A stretch of DNA of 64,000 nt from Caldicellulosiruptor saccharolyticus DSM 8903 (GTDB lineage Bacteria > Bacillota > Thermoanaerobacteria > Caldicellulosiruptorales > Caldicellulosiruptoraceae). The notes under the pieces are model-generated. The model saw nothing but the letters and a program-made list of their open reading frames with translations, ran no database searches and was not told where the DNA came from. The position numbers were made by a program, and so were the translations under genes. Shown here one piece after another: positions 17,178-25,270 of this stretch. The DNA lies in the NCBI RefSeq assembly GCF_000016545.1, contig NC_009437.1, positions 2,754,501 to 2,818,500 of the forward strand. Direction: 5' to 3'. The stretch's first letter is position 1. Every line of letters starts with the position of its first letter.

Positions 17178-17448
17178 AATACTCCCATGTGAAAAGCACT
17201 GTTGTGTAGGAACGGTCAGGTTCGGTAATGATGTATATATCGCCTGCTTCTGTGCGGTATTTTGAAATAACTCTTTCTCCTCTTTCTACTGCCCAGTCGT
17301 TGATTTTTTTGTCTTTCTCTGGCATATCGCCCCAGTCGCCTTCTTGATGTTTGCCAAGACACCACAGAATTTCATGTTCTGGGACTTTGTTTGCAACCTC
17401 TCTTGTCAAAAATACCTGACCGAGTTCAAGTTTGACTACTGTTTTCAT
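17176..17448 (-). CDS. Small plasmid-type protein with ITEPDRSYTTVL signature (90 aa)
   Basis: From ATG 17448. Contains EGDWGDMPEKDKKIND, ERVISKYRT and IYIITEPDRSYTTVLFTWEY. I know this pattern (…GDWGD…ND…ITE.DRS.TTVL..EY) from a small protein family common on plasmids and integrative elements, with no defined function and sometimes mislabelled as a restriction subunit. Compact alpha/beta, no membrane segment. A longer start at 17457 (TTG) would lie within the ribosome site. The leader and post-stop hairpin mark it as a unit of the same operon. Confidence 0.75.
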   Translation of the reverse strand: MKTVVKLELGQVFLTREVANKVPEHEILWCLGKHQEGDWGDMPEKDKKINDWAVERGERVISKYRTEAGDIYIITEPDRSYTTVLFTWEY

Positions 17449-17507
17449 CGTGTTCAACTCCCTCCCATTTTGGTATAACTCCAGAAGGTGGAGGAGAAAA
17501 CCCCACC
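17449..17507 (-). promoter_or_regulatory. Leader of the 90-aa gene
   Basis: Post-stop hairpin GGTGGGG...CCACC (17487-17507), then GGAGTTATACC, 11 bases, GGGAGGGAGTTGAACACG before the ATG. Confidence 0.6.
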
Positions 17508-17508
17508 G

Positions 17509-17730
17509 TTATTTTCCGCCAAGGCTTTTCCACATCTGACTACTGGTCGGAAGTTGCTGTCCTATTTTGAAGATTTGCGTTGTGCTTAGCAGTTTGTTGC
17601 GGTTTGTGTCATCTTTGACCCTAAAGATGTACTTGACTACCACATAGTTTGTATCAGCAAACTCAATAATTTTGTAAGACTCCATTAATTGGTAGTTTCT
17701 AAGCAACAAACTCCCGATTAATTTTCTCAA
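17509..17730 (-). CDS. Hypothetical protein of the element (73 aa)
   Basis: Starts at TTG 17730 right after GGAGTGAGTTTAAC. Not recognised. N-terminal hydrophobic-basic stretch (MRKLIGSLLLRNYQL), then beta-rich sequence (YKIIEFADTNYVVVKYIFRVKDD). It is supported as a gene by its leader box (GGAGTCCTACC) and by the hairpin after its stop. Confidence 0.55.
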   Translation of the reverse strand: MRKLIGSLLLRNYQLMESYKIIEFADTNYVVVKYIFRVKDDTNRNKLLSTTQIFKIGQQLPTSSQMWKSLGGK

Positions 17731-17734
17731 GTTA

Positions 17735-17762
17735 AACTCACTCCTTTTTGGTAGGACTCCGA
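17735..17762 (-). promoter_or_regulatory. Leader of the 73-aa gene
   Basis: GGAGTCCTACCAAAAAGGAG then TGAGTTTAAC and the TTG start: the same two-box unit as upstream of the neighbouring genes. Confidence 0.55.
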
Positions 17763-17795
17763 GAAAGGGTTATTGAAAGGTTCTTGAAAAACAAG

Positions 17796-17913
17796 AAAGC
17801 CACAGAGATAATTTGCATTGCCGCAAACTCTCTGTGGCTTTACTCTCTTTTGACAGGTGAGACTCTGAAATATTCTTTTAATTATATTATACCCAATTTT
17901 TTGATTTTTGCAA
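17796..17913 (-). ncRNA. Promoter plus short leader/small RNA ending in a strong terminator
   Basis: Minus-strand promoter TTGCAA (17908-17913), 16-base spacer, TATAAT (17886-17891). About 70 nt downstream AAAGCCACAGAGA/TCTCTGTGGCTTT forms a 13-bp perfect stem (17796-17841) followed by CTTGTTTTTC. Either an attenuator before the downstream operon or an independent RNA of about 90 nt. Similar promoter-terminator units occur at 43.5 and 57.1-57.6 kb. Confidence 0.55.
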
Positions 17914-17933
17914 ACACTTCTTCTATGAAAATA

Positions 17934-18425
17934 TTATACAACTTCCTCGCCGTTTTTCAAGTAAAATTTTACTATTTTTGATTTTAGCTTTATTTTGTCT
18001 TTCTGCTCTTTGTTCTGTAGCACACAAATAATACTTTCTGGAGGATTCATGTTAATTATTTCTGACACAAGTTCTTCTTCTCCAGGGAATATTACTGTGA
18101 CATATGCAAGTTTCCCTTTTGTTGTTTTCACAAGAGCGACAAAAGGAAAATCAGCTGGATAATAAAACGTTACTCTGTCTTGTAGAAAATCTACCATAAA
18201 GTCGAGAAAGGCAAGTCTTCTTCTTTCTACATCAGGTTTTAGTCTTCTGAACGGAACGTAGTAAACTCCATCCCTTTCTTCAACCCTCAAACCTTTTATC
18301 AATCTTCTGAGCTTTGCTTCTGGAAAAGGATAAACAAGTTCTGCAAGATGCCTTAAAGTTGCAGCTCCCCAATCATATACAAATTTTTCAACCTCTCTGT
18401 CAGCCTTGTGTTTGTAAACAGGCAT
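17934..18425 (-). CDS. Winged-helix-like protein of the element (163 aa)
   Basis: Best start ATG 18425 with AAGGAG 8 bases upstream; the longer reading begins inside AT-rich promoter-like DNA. MPVYKHKADREVEKFVYDWGAATLRHLAEL looks like a helix-turn-helix of the kind found in element-encoded replication or transfer regulators. The central part (RRLAFLDFMVDFLQDRVTFYYPADFP) and a C-terminal beta/alpha part (KLAYVTVIFPGEEELV) follow. I cannot name the family with confidence; it resembles uncharacterised proteins of clostridial conjugative elements. It is the first gene of the operon. Confidence 0.6.
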   Translation of the reverse strand: MPVYKHKADREVEKFVYDWGAATLRHLAELVYPFPEAKLRRLIKGLRVEERDGVYYVPFRRLKPDVERRRLAFLDFMVDFLQDRVTFYYPADFPFVALVKTTKGKLAYVTVIFPGEEELVSEIINMNPPESIICVLQNKEQKDKIKLKSKIVKFYLKNGEEVV

Positions 18426-18558
18426 TGTATCAGCTCCTTCCCAGAATTTTTGTGATATAATTTTATTATATTTTGCAATAAGCAACAACTTAAACAAGTA
18501 GGAGGTCACAACAGTTGAAAACAACAAGGCAAAAAGGTATAATTTTGAACAGGAGATA

Positions 18559-19537
18559 TTGAAAACTGCTGGATGTGCAAAATATCAAATAAATACGAGG
18601 TGCAAAAACGTGATAACCATCCAGGCTAAGCTGATTTTTGACAGCAGTGAGGATAAGCAAACGGTATTTGACCTTATGAGAAGATGGTCAGCCTGTATGA
18701 GGTATGCGTATAAGAGACTACTGGAAGGACACAAGAGGAATGAACTTAAAAAGCAGCTCCAGGGGATTTTCAACCTAAACTCCCGATATGTTGATTATGC
18801 GATAATGAAAGCAAACAGCGTTTTGAAGTCCTGCAAAGAGAGAGGAGAAAACCCAAGGAAGGTTATTTTTGGTGGCAGGGAGTTGTTTGAGAAGCTCCAA
18901 AAGAGGCATATAAACGGCAGGGCGTACAGGAAACTTCAACGTGAGTGGCAGGAGAAAAGAAAAGGGAATCTGTATTCAAGAGGAGACAGGAGCAAGAAAG
19001 GGAATCTCAATACAAGGATTGAGATAGATGGCTCTTTAACCAAACTCAGAATTAACGTAGGAGAAAGGGAGTATGTATATGCGTCGATACAGCCTGGATG
19101 GAAAGTAAAAGCTGGAACGTACACAGACAGGAACATGTTACTGCAGGTAATAAGCATCTCAGGAGAACCCTACTCTGTAGAGCTGAAACTCAAAAACGGC
19201 AAGATATATGCCTACTTCACCGTTGAAGAGGTCTTCCCACCGTCCACGATAACGAGAGCAAACGGTGTTATAGGGATAGATACGAACGCATATCCCAGGC
19301 ACGTGGCATGGGCAGAAACAGACAAGAACGGGCAGCTTCTGAGCTACGGTGAGATATTAATGCCAGAGCTTGAGAGTGGAAGCTCGTACAAGAGGGAATA
19401 TTACAAGTGGCAGTATGCTCATATGATAGTGCAAATGGCAAAAGAAAAGCAAAAAACCATAGTGGTTGAAAAACTGGACATGAAGAACAAGGGCAGAAGA
19501 GGAGACTTTTCAGGTAGAAAATCAAGGCGTATAAGGC
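18559..19537 (+). pseudogene. TnpB-related RNA-guided nuclease gene, 5' part
   Basis: Starts at TTG 18559 after AGGAGA. The N-terminal helical/beta part is followed by RuvC motif I (VIGIDTNAYPRHVAWAETD) and motif II (TIVVEKLDM). It is cut at RKSRRI by IS21, whose left end TGTTATTGTC begins at 19538 after the 7-bp repeat ATAAGGC. The rest is found, inverted, at 21792-22013 and then at 24862-25195. The reassembled protein of about 500 residues keeps the RuvC acidic residues (GIDTN, VVEKLD, SKDVAAAY) but has no CxxC zinc ribbon where TnpB normally carries one. Confidence 0.75.
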
Positions 19538-20482
19538 TGTTATTGTCAATACCTTTTCCCCACTTTTGATAATATTTTTTCCCCACCTGTTTTCAAAAAA
19601 AATTTAATTATCATTATTTAACTGATTTGAGTCATTCTTGGAATCATATGTTAAAGCTTTTATAGCACCCTCCCTTTGCTTCATCCTATAACTTTCACCT
19701 TTGATAACCACAAAATGACAATGATGTACAAATCTATCTAAAATCGCTGTCGCTAAAACTGGATCATAAAATATCCTCGCCCACTCTTCAAATACTTTGT
19801 TTGTGGTTATTATTATCGATCCTCTCTCATATCTCTTTGATATTATCTCATAAAAATCATCTACACTGCTTTGATTAAATTTCCTTAAGCCCAGCTCATC
19901 TATTATTAACAAATCCACATTAACATAGTTTTTTAGCTTTTGTTGATACGAATTATCCGCTCTTGAAATATACAACTCTTCTAACATCTCATTTGCTGTG
20001 GTAAACAAAACTCTATATCCAAGTGCTACAGCTTTAAGTCCTATCGCTATTGCAAGATGTGTCTTCCCTGTCCCTGGCGGTCCTATGAAGGCCACATTCT
20101 CCCTTTTTCGGACAAATTCACAGGTCGCCAAATTGTATATAAACCTTTTATTAATTGAAGGCTGATAATTAAAATTGTATTCTTCTAACGTCTTGTGCCA
20201 TGGAAACTTCGCTTTGCTTATCCTCTTTTGATTACTGTTTATTCTCCTGTTACTCACTTCATCATTTATCAATATCTCAAAAAACTCTTGATATGAAAAG
20301 TTATTCTTAATAGCTTCCTCTACTCTTAAATCAAAACTTTTTATTATCCCGGATAATTTCAAATCCTTTAACTTCCCCAACAAAAGATCATTCATCTTTG
20401 CAATTCTCCTATCTCAAGCAATTTGTCATATTCCCTGATATCCCTGTAAAGCTCTGTTCTTTCCTCATTAATATAGCTCTCA
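19538..20482 (-). mobile_element. IS21-family element, istB-containing part
   Basis: The left terminus TGTTATTGTCAATACC abuts the ATAAGGC target repeat. Two CCCCAC-containing repeats (TTTTCCCCAC) near the end match AATTCCCCACCTG near the other terminus at 22014. Internal break at 20482 where IS256 copy 2 starts. With 22014-23552 it makes an element of about 2.5 kb, normal for IS21. Confidence 0.8.
19604..20395 (-). CDS. istB: IS21 helper ATPase
   Basis: 263 residues. The AAA+ core has Walker A VAFIGPPGTGKTHLAIAIG and Walker B VDLLIIDELG, as in IstB/DnaC-like proteins. IstB assembles on DNA and licenses IstA for transposition. The bases upstream encode the missing C-terminus of IstA (...YINEERTELYRDIREYDK...), ending in TGA that overlaps the istB ATG (ATGA). 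So istB was once directly behind istA. The two genes now face opposite ways because of an inversion. Confidence 0.9.
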   Translation of the reverse strand: MNDLLLGKLKDLKLSGIIKSFDLRVEEAIKNNFSYQEFFEILINDEVSNRRINSNQKRISKAKFPWHKTLEEYNFNYQPSINKRFIYNLATCEFVRKRENVAFIGPPGTGKTHLAIAIGLKAVALGYRVLFTTANEMLEELYISRADNSYQQKLKNYVNVDLLIIDELGLRKFNQSSVDDFYEIISKRYERGSIIITTNKVFEEWARIFYDPVLATAILDRFVHHCHFVVIKGESYRMKQREGAIKALTYDSKNDSNQLNNDN

Positions 20483-21791
20483 GGGAGTTAAAATAAAATT
20501 GTGTCCACTGTATAATTAGTGTTGAAATAATCACCAAAGGGGGGCTCACGATTATGGAGAAAAATGAAATTTTTGAAACCGCTAAAAATATGGCTATCGA
20601 GCAAGTATTAAATATGTATTGCTCCAAAGATGATCCTACTCGCCCAGCTTTAAAACAGCTTTTGGAAAACTTGCTCGATTGCTTTATGTTATCAGAAAGA
20701 ACTGTTTACCTTGCTAAAAACGAAAACGATAAAGGCAATGGTTTTTACGGCAGAAAACTTGCAACACCTGTTGGCAGCCTTGAAATTTCTGTTCCTCGCA
20801 CACGCTCTGGTAACTTTCGACCTTCCATTCTCCCTGACCGCTACAAAAGGGTTGACAGCTCATACACTGACCTGCTCATGTCTTTAGTCGCCAATGGTTA
20901 CTCAGAAAGTTCTCTTGTCCAAACTCTTAAAAGCATGAATCTGCCTTATTCTGAAGACGAAATCGAAAAAATCAAAAACGATCTTAAAAACGAGCTTCAA
21001 CTTTTCAAACAAAGAGAACTTCCTGAAAGTGCTTTTGCTCTTATCATTGACGGTTACCATTGCGAAATTAAAGATAACTCAAAAGTTAAACAAGCTACTT
21101 GCTATGTCGTGCTTGGCATTGATTTAGAAGGCAAAAAAGATATCTTCGGTATCTACACTTTCTTCGGCAAAGAAAACAAAGCCGATTGGATGAGAGTCTT
21201 TGACGACTTAATTACAAGAGGTCTTAAAAAAGTCTTAATAGTTGTAAGCGATGATTTTCCAGGCATTATCGATGCTGTTAGACTCGCTTATCCCCTTGCC
21301 GACCATCAACTATGTTTTGTTCACCTTCAACGCAATGTCAGAAAACATATGGCAAAAGATGATGCTTCCGTTTTCAACAAAGAGCTTGATAAACTAAGAA
21401 CTTCCTCTGCTGATTTTGACGAAGCTATTTCAAAGTTCAAACTTCTTTGTGAGCAATACTCCTCAAAATATCCTCGATTCATAAAAGGTATTTGCGAAAA
21501 AGCAGAGTTCTATCTTGCACATATGAGGTATCCTGAAGATTTAAGAAAGTACATTTATACTACTAATGCTGTAGAAAGCGTAAACAGTATGATTGAAAAG
21601 ATAAGAATAAACTCCGGTGGTTATTTTCAATCTGTAGAAGTTTTAGAGATAAACATATATTTACAAAGAGAAAACTTGCGTCGGGGCAAGTGGAAAAACG
21701 GAGTACCTATTCTTAAAAAATGTAGTTACAATATATTACAGCTCTACAATATACGCTATGAAATGGAAACACAAAATTCTTGACAAGTCTC
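20483..21791 (+). mobile_element. IS256-family element, copy 2
   Basis: 1309 bp, ends as in copy 1. The two flanks do not match each other: left TAGCTCTCA (20474-20482), right TGCTATGTA. The left flank is the reverse complement of the sequence left of copy 3 (TGAGAGCTA, 23544-23552), showing that copies 2 and 3 exchanged flanks by recombination. Confidence 0.9.
20554..21783 (+). CDS. IS256-family transposase, copy 2
   Basis: 409 residues, identical to the proteins of copies 1 and 3, with the DDE residues intact (LIIDGYHC, VVSDDFPG, NAVESVNS). Present between the istB part of IS21 and an inverted fragment of the TnpB-related gene. Confidence 0.95.
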   Translation: MEKNEIFETAKNMAIEQVLNMYCSKDDPTRPALKQLLENLLDCFMLSERTVYLAKNENDKGNGFYGRKLATPVGSLEISVPRTRSGNFRPSILPDRYKRVDSSYTDLLMSLVANGYSESSLVQTLKSMNLPYSEDEIEKIKNDLKNELQLFKQRELPESAFALIIDGYHCEIKDNSKVKQATCYVVLGIDLEGKKDIFGIYTFFGKENKADWMRVFDDLITRGLKKVLIVVSDDFPGIIDAVRLAYPLADHQLCFVHLQRNVRKHMAKDDASVFNKELDKLRTSSADFDEAISKFKLLCEQYSSKYPRFIKGICEKAEFYLAHMRYPEDLRKYIYTTNAVESVNSMIEKIRINSGGYFQSVEVLEINIYLQRENLRRGKWKNGVPILKKCSYNILQLYNIRYEMETQNS

Positions 21792-22013
21792 TGCTATGTA
21801 GTTGTACGGTATTCTTTCTTTCAGCCCTAATCCTCTTCTTGCTATTACATACGCTGCTGCCACATCCTTGCTTACCATAAACTGCGGTGCGTACTTCAAC
21901 ATCCCTATCACAGAAGTATACGCCGGGTCCACTTCTATAACCTCTATTCCTTCCCGCTTTGCCAGAAGTCTTACCATCTCCAAAAGTGACCTGTACCCAA
22001 AGTAGTGCCTTAT
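21792..22013 (-). pseudogene. TnpB-related gene, middle part (inverted)
   Basis: On the minus strand: RHYFGYRSLLEMVRLLAKRE, then EVIEVDPAYTSVIGMLKYAP, SKDVAAAYVIARRGLG and KERIPYNYIA. VDPAYTS is the position where TnpB has VDPxxTSxxC; here no Cys follows. It joins perfectly to the 5' part at ATAAGGC (copy at 22007-22013) and to the 3' part at CATAGCA. It lies on the inverted 1.76-kb segment. Confidence 0.75.
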
Positions 22014-23552
22014 TGTTAATGATAAAATAAAATCATCAGAAATGACACTAAAAATTCCCCACCTGCCACTTAAAAAGAAGCCTTCTGTAGTGTAGAATGG
22101 AAAGTATGGGAAAACTACAGAAGGAGAAGATAACAAGAAAATGTTGGGGGTTGCAATGCACACAACAATCTACACACTTTTCAAACGGGGATACAACAAA
22201 AGTCAAATAGCAAGATTGTTAGACGTGGATAGAAAAACTGTTAGAAAAGTAATCCATGACATTGAACAGAAAGGAAAAGTCGAGAGAAAATCAAAAGGTT
22301 CTGTATTAGATAATTACAGGGAGTTCATTGAGGTAAAGGTTAATAAAGGACTTTCAGCAAAGAAAATACATCAAGACTTGAAAGCGGAATTTGGTTTTGA
22401 AGGAAGCTACTCGAATGTAAGAAGATATGTCCAAAAGGTAAAACAAAAGATAGCAAATTCAAAGGTGTACATGGTTTTAACAACACTGCCTGCAGAAGAA
22501 GCTCAAGTTGATTTTGGATATATAGGCAAGATAAAAGTTGATGGCAAATTCAAAAAAGCATGGGTATTTACAATGGTTTTAAGTTATTCAAGATATATGT
22601 ATGCAGAGATAGTATTTGAGCAGACAGTTGAAACATTTATACAGTGTCATAAGAACGCATTTAAGTATTTTGGTGGGGTAGTAGAAGTTGTAAAGATAGA
22701 CAACTTAAAAGCAGGTGTATTGAATGTTGATTTTTATGAGGCGCAAATACAAAAAGATTATGCAAGTTTTGCAAGCCACTATGGATTTTTACCTCAGCCA
22801 TGTAGGGTATACACACCGACTGATAAAGGCAAAGTAGAATCAGCAATTAAGTATGTTAAGCAAAATTGTTTTTCTGGGGAAGAATTTAAGGATATTGATG
22901 AGGCGAGGGAGTATTTAAAAAACTGGCTTGACAATGTAGCAAATGTGAGAGTACATGGCACAACCAAGAAAGTTCCCAAAGAAGTTTTCATCTCAGAAGA
23001 GAAAGAGAAGTTAATAGCTCTTCCTGTTGAGGAATATTACATATCAAGAAGTTCAATTCATAAAGTAGCTACTAACTGTCATCTCATATACAAAGGGAAC
23101 TATTATTCAGTGCCATATGAGTATGCAGGAGGTGAAGTAGAGGTAGTTGAGATTGGCAGTTTTTTGAGGGTGTTCTTTGAGGGTAAAGAAATAGCCCTTC
23201 ATCAGATTGTCAAAAACAATGAGAAGGGCAAATACGTAACCAACAAAGAACACTATCCCTCGTCTAAGAATATAACAATTGAGGATATAATGTCAAGACA
23301 GAGGGAGCAAATGGCAGAAATTGGGGAGTGGGCGTTGAAGTTTTTTGAAGAATTTACCGAGCAAGAAGGATTTAAGAAGTATGACTACAGAAGCATAAGT
23401 GGGATAATAGCATTAAAAGAAAGATATGGATCAAAGATGGTAGACAATGCGTGTAAGAGGGCTTTAAAATTCAGAGGATTGAGTTACAAGCTTGTGAAGA
23501 ATATATGTGAAAAAGGGATAAGCGATTTACCTGAGTATGAAGATGAGAGCTA
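22014..23552 (+). mobile_element. IS21-family element, istA-containing part (inverted)
   Basis: Terminus TGTTAATGATAAAA at 22014 next to GCCTTAT (complement of the ATAAGGC repeat). An internal CCCCACCTG repeat lies near 22057. It ends at 23552 where IS256 copy 3 interrupts istA. Orientation is opposite to the istB part. Confidence 0.8.
22081..22124 (+). promoter_or_regulatory. Inverted repeat ahead of istA
   Basis: CCTTCTGTAGT (22081-22091) and ACTACAGAAGG (22114-22124): an 11-bp perfect stem with a 22-nt loop. The 3' arm covers part of an AAGGAG site, so it could limit istA translation when read from outside. Confidence 0.6.
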
Positions 23553-23553
23553 G
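22156..23553 (+). CDS. istA: IS21 transposase, C-terminus replaced by IS256 sequence
   Basis: From ATG 22156 (GGGGGT at 5 bases; an earlier ATG at 22141 is possible). N-terminal helix-turn-helix (NKSQIARLLDVDRKTVRKVI), DDE core with AQVDFGYIG, VVKIDNLKAGV and KGKVESAIKYV, and C-terminal beta domain. After ...PEYEDES the stop TAG is made by the junction with IS256 copy 3. The native last residues, about 27, lie at 20474-20392. Only the tail is lost, so activity is uncertain, and it is now divorced from istB. Confidence 0.85.
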   Translation: MHTTIYTLFKRGYNKSQIARLLDVDRKTVRKVIHDIEQKGKVERKSKGSVLDNYREFIEVKVNKGLSAKKIHQDLKAEFGFEGSYSNVRRYVQKVKQKIANSKVYMVLTTLPAEEAQVDFGYIGKIKVDGKFKKAWVFTMVLSYSRYMYAEIVFEQTVETFIQCHKNAFKYFGGVVEVVKIDNLKAGVLNVDFYEAQIQKDYASFASHYGFLPQPCRVYTPTDKGKVESAIKYVKQNCFSGEEFKDIDEAREYLKNWLDNVANVRVHGTTKKVPKEVFISEEKEKLIALPVEEYYISRSSIHKVATNCHLIYKGNYYSVPYEYAGGEVEVVEIGSFLRVFFEGKEIALHQIVKNNEKGKYVTNKEHYPSSKNITIEDIMSRQREQMAEIGEWALKFFEEFTEQEGFKKYDYRSISGIIALKERYGSKMVDNACKRALKFRGLSYKLVKNICEKGISDLPEYEDES

Positions 23554-24861
23554 AGACTTGTCAAGAATTTTGTGTTTCCATTTCATAGCGTATATTGTAG
23601 AGCTGTAATATATTGTAACTACATTTTTTAAGAATAGGTACTCCGTTTTTCCACTTGCCCCGACGCAAGTTTTCTCTTTGTAAATATATGTTTATCTCTA
23701 AAACTTCTACAGATTGAAAATAACCACCGGAGTTTATTCTTATCTTTTCAATCATACTGTTTACGCTTTCTACAGCATTAGTAGTATAAATGTACTTTCT
23801 TAAATCTTCAGGATACCTCATATGTGCAAGATAGAACTCTGCTTTTTCGCAAATACCTTTTATGAATCGAGGATATTTTGAGGAGTATTGCTCACAAAGA
23901 AGTTTGAACTTTGAAATAGCTTCGTCAAAATCAGCAGAGGAAGTTCTTAGTTTATCAAGCTCTTTGTTGAAAACGGAAGCATCATCTTTTGCCATATGTT
24001 TTCTGACATTGCGTTGAAGGTGAACAAAACATAGTTGATGGTCGGCAAGGGGATAAGCGAGTCTAACAGCATCGATAATGCCTGGAAAATCATCGCTTAC
24101 AACTATTAAGACTTTTTTAAGACCTCTTGTAATTAAGTCGTCAAAGACTCTCATCCAATCGGCTTTGTTTTCTTTGCCGAAGAAAGTGTAGATACCGAAG
24201 ATATCTTTTTTGCCTTCTAAATCAATGCCAAGCACGACATAGCAAGTAGCTTGTTTAACTTTTGAGTTATCTTTAATTTCGCAATGGTAACCGTCAATGA
24301 TAAGAGCAAAAGCACTTTCAGGAAGTTCTCTTTGTTTGAAAAGTTGAAGCTCGTTTTTAAGATCGTTTTTGATTTTTTCGATTTCGTCTTCAGAATAAGG
24401 CAGATTCATGCTTTTAAGAGTTTGGACAAGAGAACTTTCTGAGTAACCATTGGCGACTAAAGACATGAGCAGGTCAGTGTATGAGCTGTCAACCCTTTTG
24501 TAGCGGTCAGGGAGAATGGAAGGTCGAAAGTTACCAGAGCGTGTGCGAGGAACAGAAATTTCAAGGCTGCCAACAGGTGTTGCAAGTTTTCTGCCGTAAA
24601 AACCATTGCCTTTATCGTTTTCGTTTTTAGCAAGGTAAACAGTTCTTTCTGATAACATAAAGCAATCGAGCAAGTTTTCCAAAAGCTGTTTTAAAGCTGG
24701 GCGAGTAGGATCATCTTTGGAGCAATACATATTTAATACTTGCTCGATAGCCATATTTTTAGCGGTTTCAAAAATTTCATTTTTCTCCATAATCGTGAGC
24801 CCCCCTTTGGTGATTATTTCAACACTAATTATACAGTGGACACAATTTTATTTTAACTCCC
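23553..24861 (-). mobile_element. IS256-family element, copy 3
   Basis: 1309 bp in the opposite direction to copies 1 and 2. Left flank TGAGAGCTA, right flank CATAGCATT: no direct repeat between them. In the un-inverted order the flanks become CATAGCA on both sides of copy 3 and TAGCTCTCA on both sides of copy 2, as expected for target duplications (7 and 9 bp). Confidence 0.9.
23561..24790 (-). CDS. IS256-family transposase, copy 3
   Basis: 409 residues, identical to the other copies, complete, DDE residues present. Being inverted relative to copy 2, the pair supplied the homologous sequence for the inversion of 21792-23552. Confidence 0.95.
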   Translation of the reverse strand: MEKNEIFETAKNMAIEQVLNMYCSKDDPTRPALKQLLENLLDCFMLSERTVYLAKNENDKGNGFYGRKLATPVGSLEISVPRTRSGNFRPSILPDRYKRVDSSYTDLLMSLVANGYSESSLVQTLKSMNLPYSEDEIEKIKNDLKNELQLFKQRELPESAFALIIDGYHCEIKDNSKVKQATCYVVLGIDLEGKKDIFGIYTFFGKENKADWMRVFDDLITRGLKKVLIVVSDDFPGIIDAVRLAYPLADHQLCFVHLQRNVRKHMAKDDASVFNKELDKLRTSSADFDEAISKFKLLCEQYSSKYPRFIKGICEKAEFYLAHMRYPEDLRKYIYTTNAVESVNSMIEKIRINSGGYFQSVEVLEINIYLQRENLRRGKWKNGVPILKKCSYNILQLYNIRYEMETQNS

Positions 24862-25195
24862 CATAGCATTCCTCAGTAGACTTGACGTAAACAACATGGA
24901 AGAGCTGAAAGAACACGTAAAGAAGGTAGTTAAAAACCCATACGTTAGGAAAATACAGCTCAAAGAGATAGATAAGGCGATAAAGATATTACAAAGCCTT
25001 GGGAGTGAGCCAGGGAGGCTACGTCCTTTGCCTCTGGATGGAACAAGCGAGGGTAGCCGCAGGGAAGATACCTGCAATCTCTGGCGAGTTCTCAGGGTAG
25101 CGGTGGTAACTCCACTCTCTCCTGAGAGGGTTTTGAGAGACCTCTCTGTCCTGAAAGGGCTTTTGATTTCAGGGCAAGTGGGGAGACCGAGATAA
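24862..25195 (+). pseudogene. TnpB-related gene, 3' part
   Basis: Continues the frame after the CATAGCA repeat: AFLSRLDVNNMEELKEHVKK, PYVRKIQLKEIDKAIKILQS, then LGSEPGRLRPLPLDGTSEG and a low-complexity Arg/Leu-rich end at the stop, 25193-25195. The helical tail is probably native. The last 60 codons coincide with G+C-rich DNA that is better explained as an RNA. Confidence 0.6.
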
Positions 25196-25250
25196 AAAGG
25201 GCGCGAGTTCCTGTTTCTTGGGACAGGGGCTGCTGTGCAGTTTTGCACAG
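24990..25250 (+). ncRNA. G+C-rich structured 3' end of the TnpB-related gene (omega-RNA candidate)
   Basis: Clearly richer in G+C than its surroundings, with many short complementary pieces (e.g. CCTGAGAGGG, CTCTCCTGAGAGG, GCTGCTGTGCAG, TTTTGCACAG). TnpB guide RNAs (omega-RNAs) overlap the 3' end of their gene. Position and composition fit; no fold was computed. The gene is broken, so the RNA may be a relic. Confidence 0.4.
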
Positions 25251-25270
25251 TTTTGTTGACCAGGAACAGA

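Noticed and set aside
20474-21800. Target duplication for IS256 copy 2
   Set aside because: Left and right flanks differ; they match only crosswise with copy 3, so recombination explains them.
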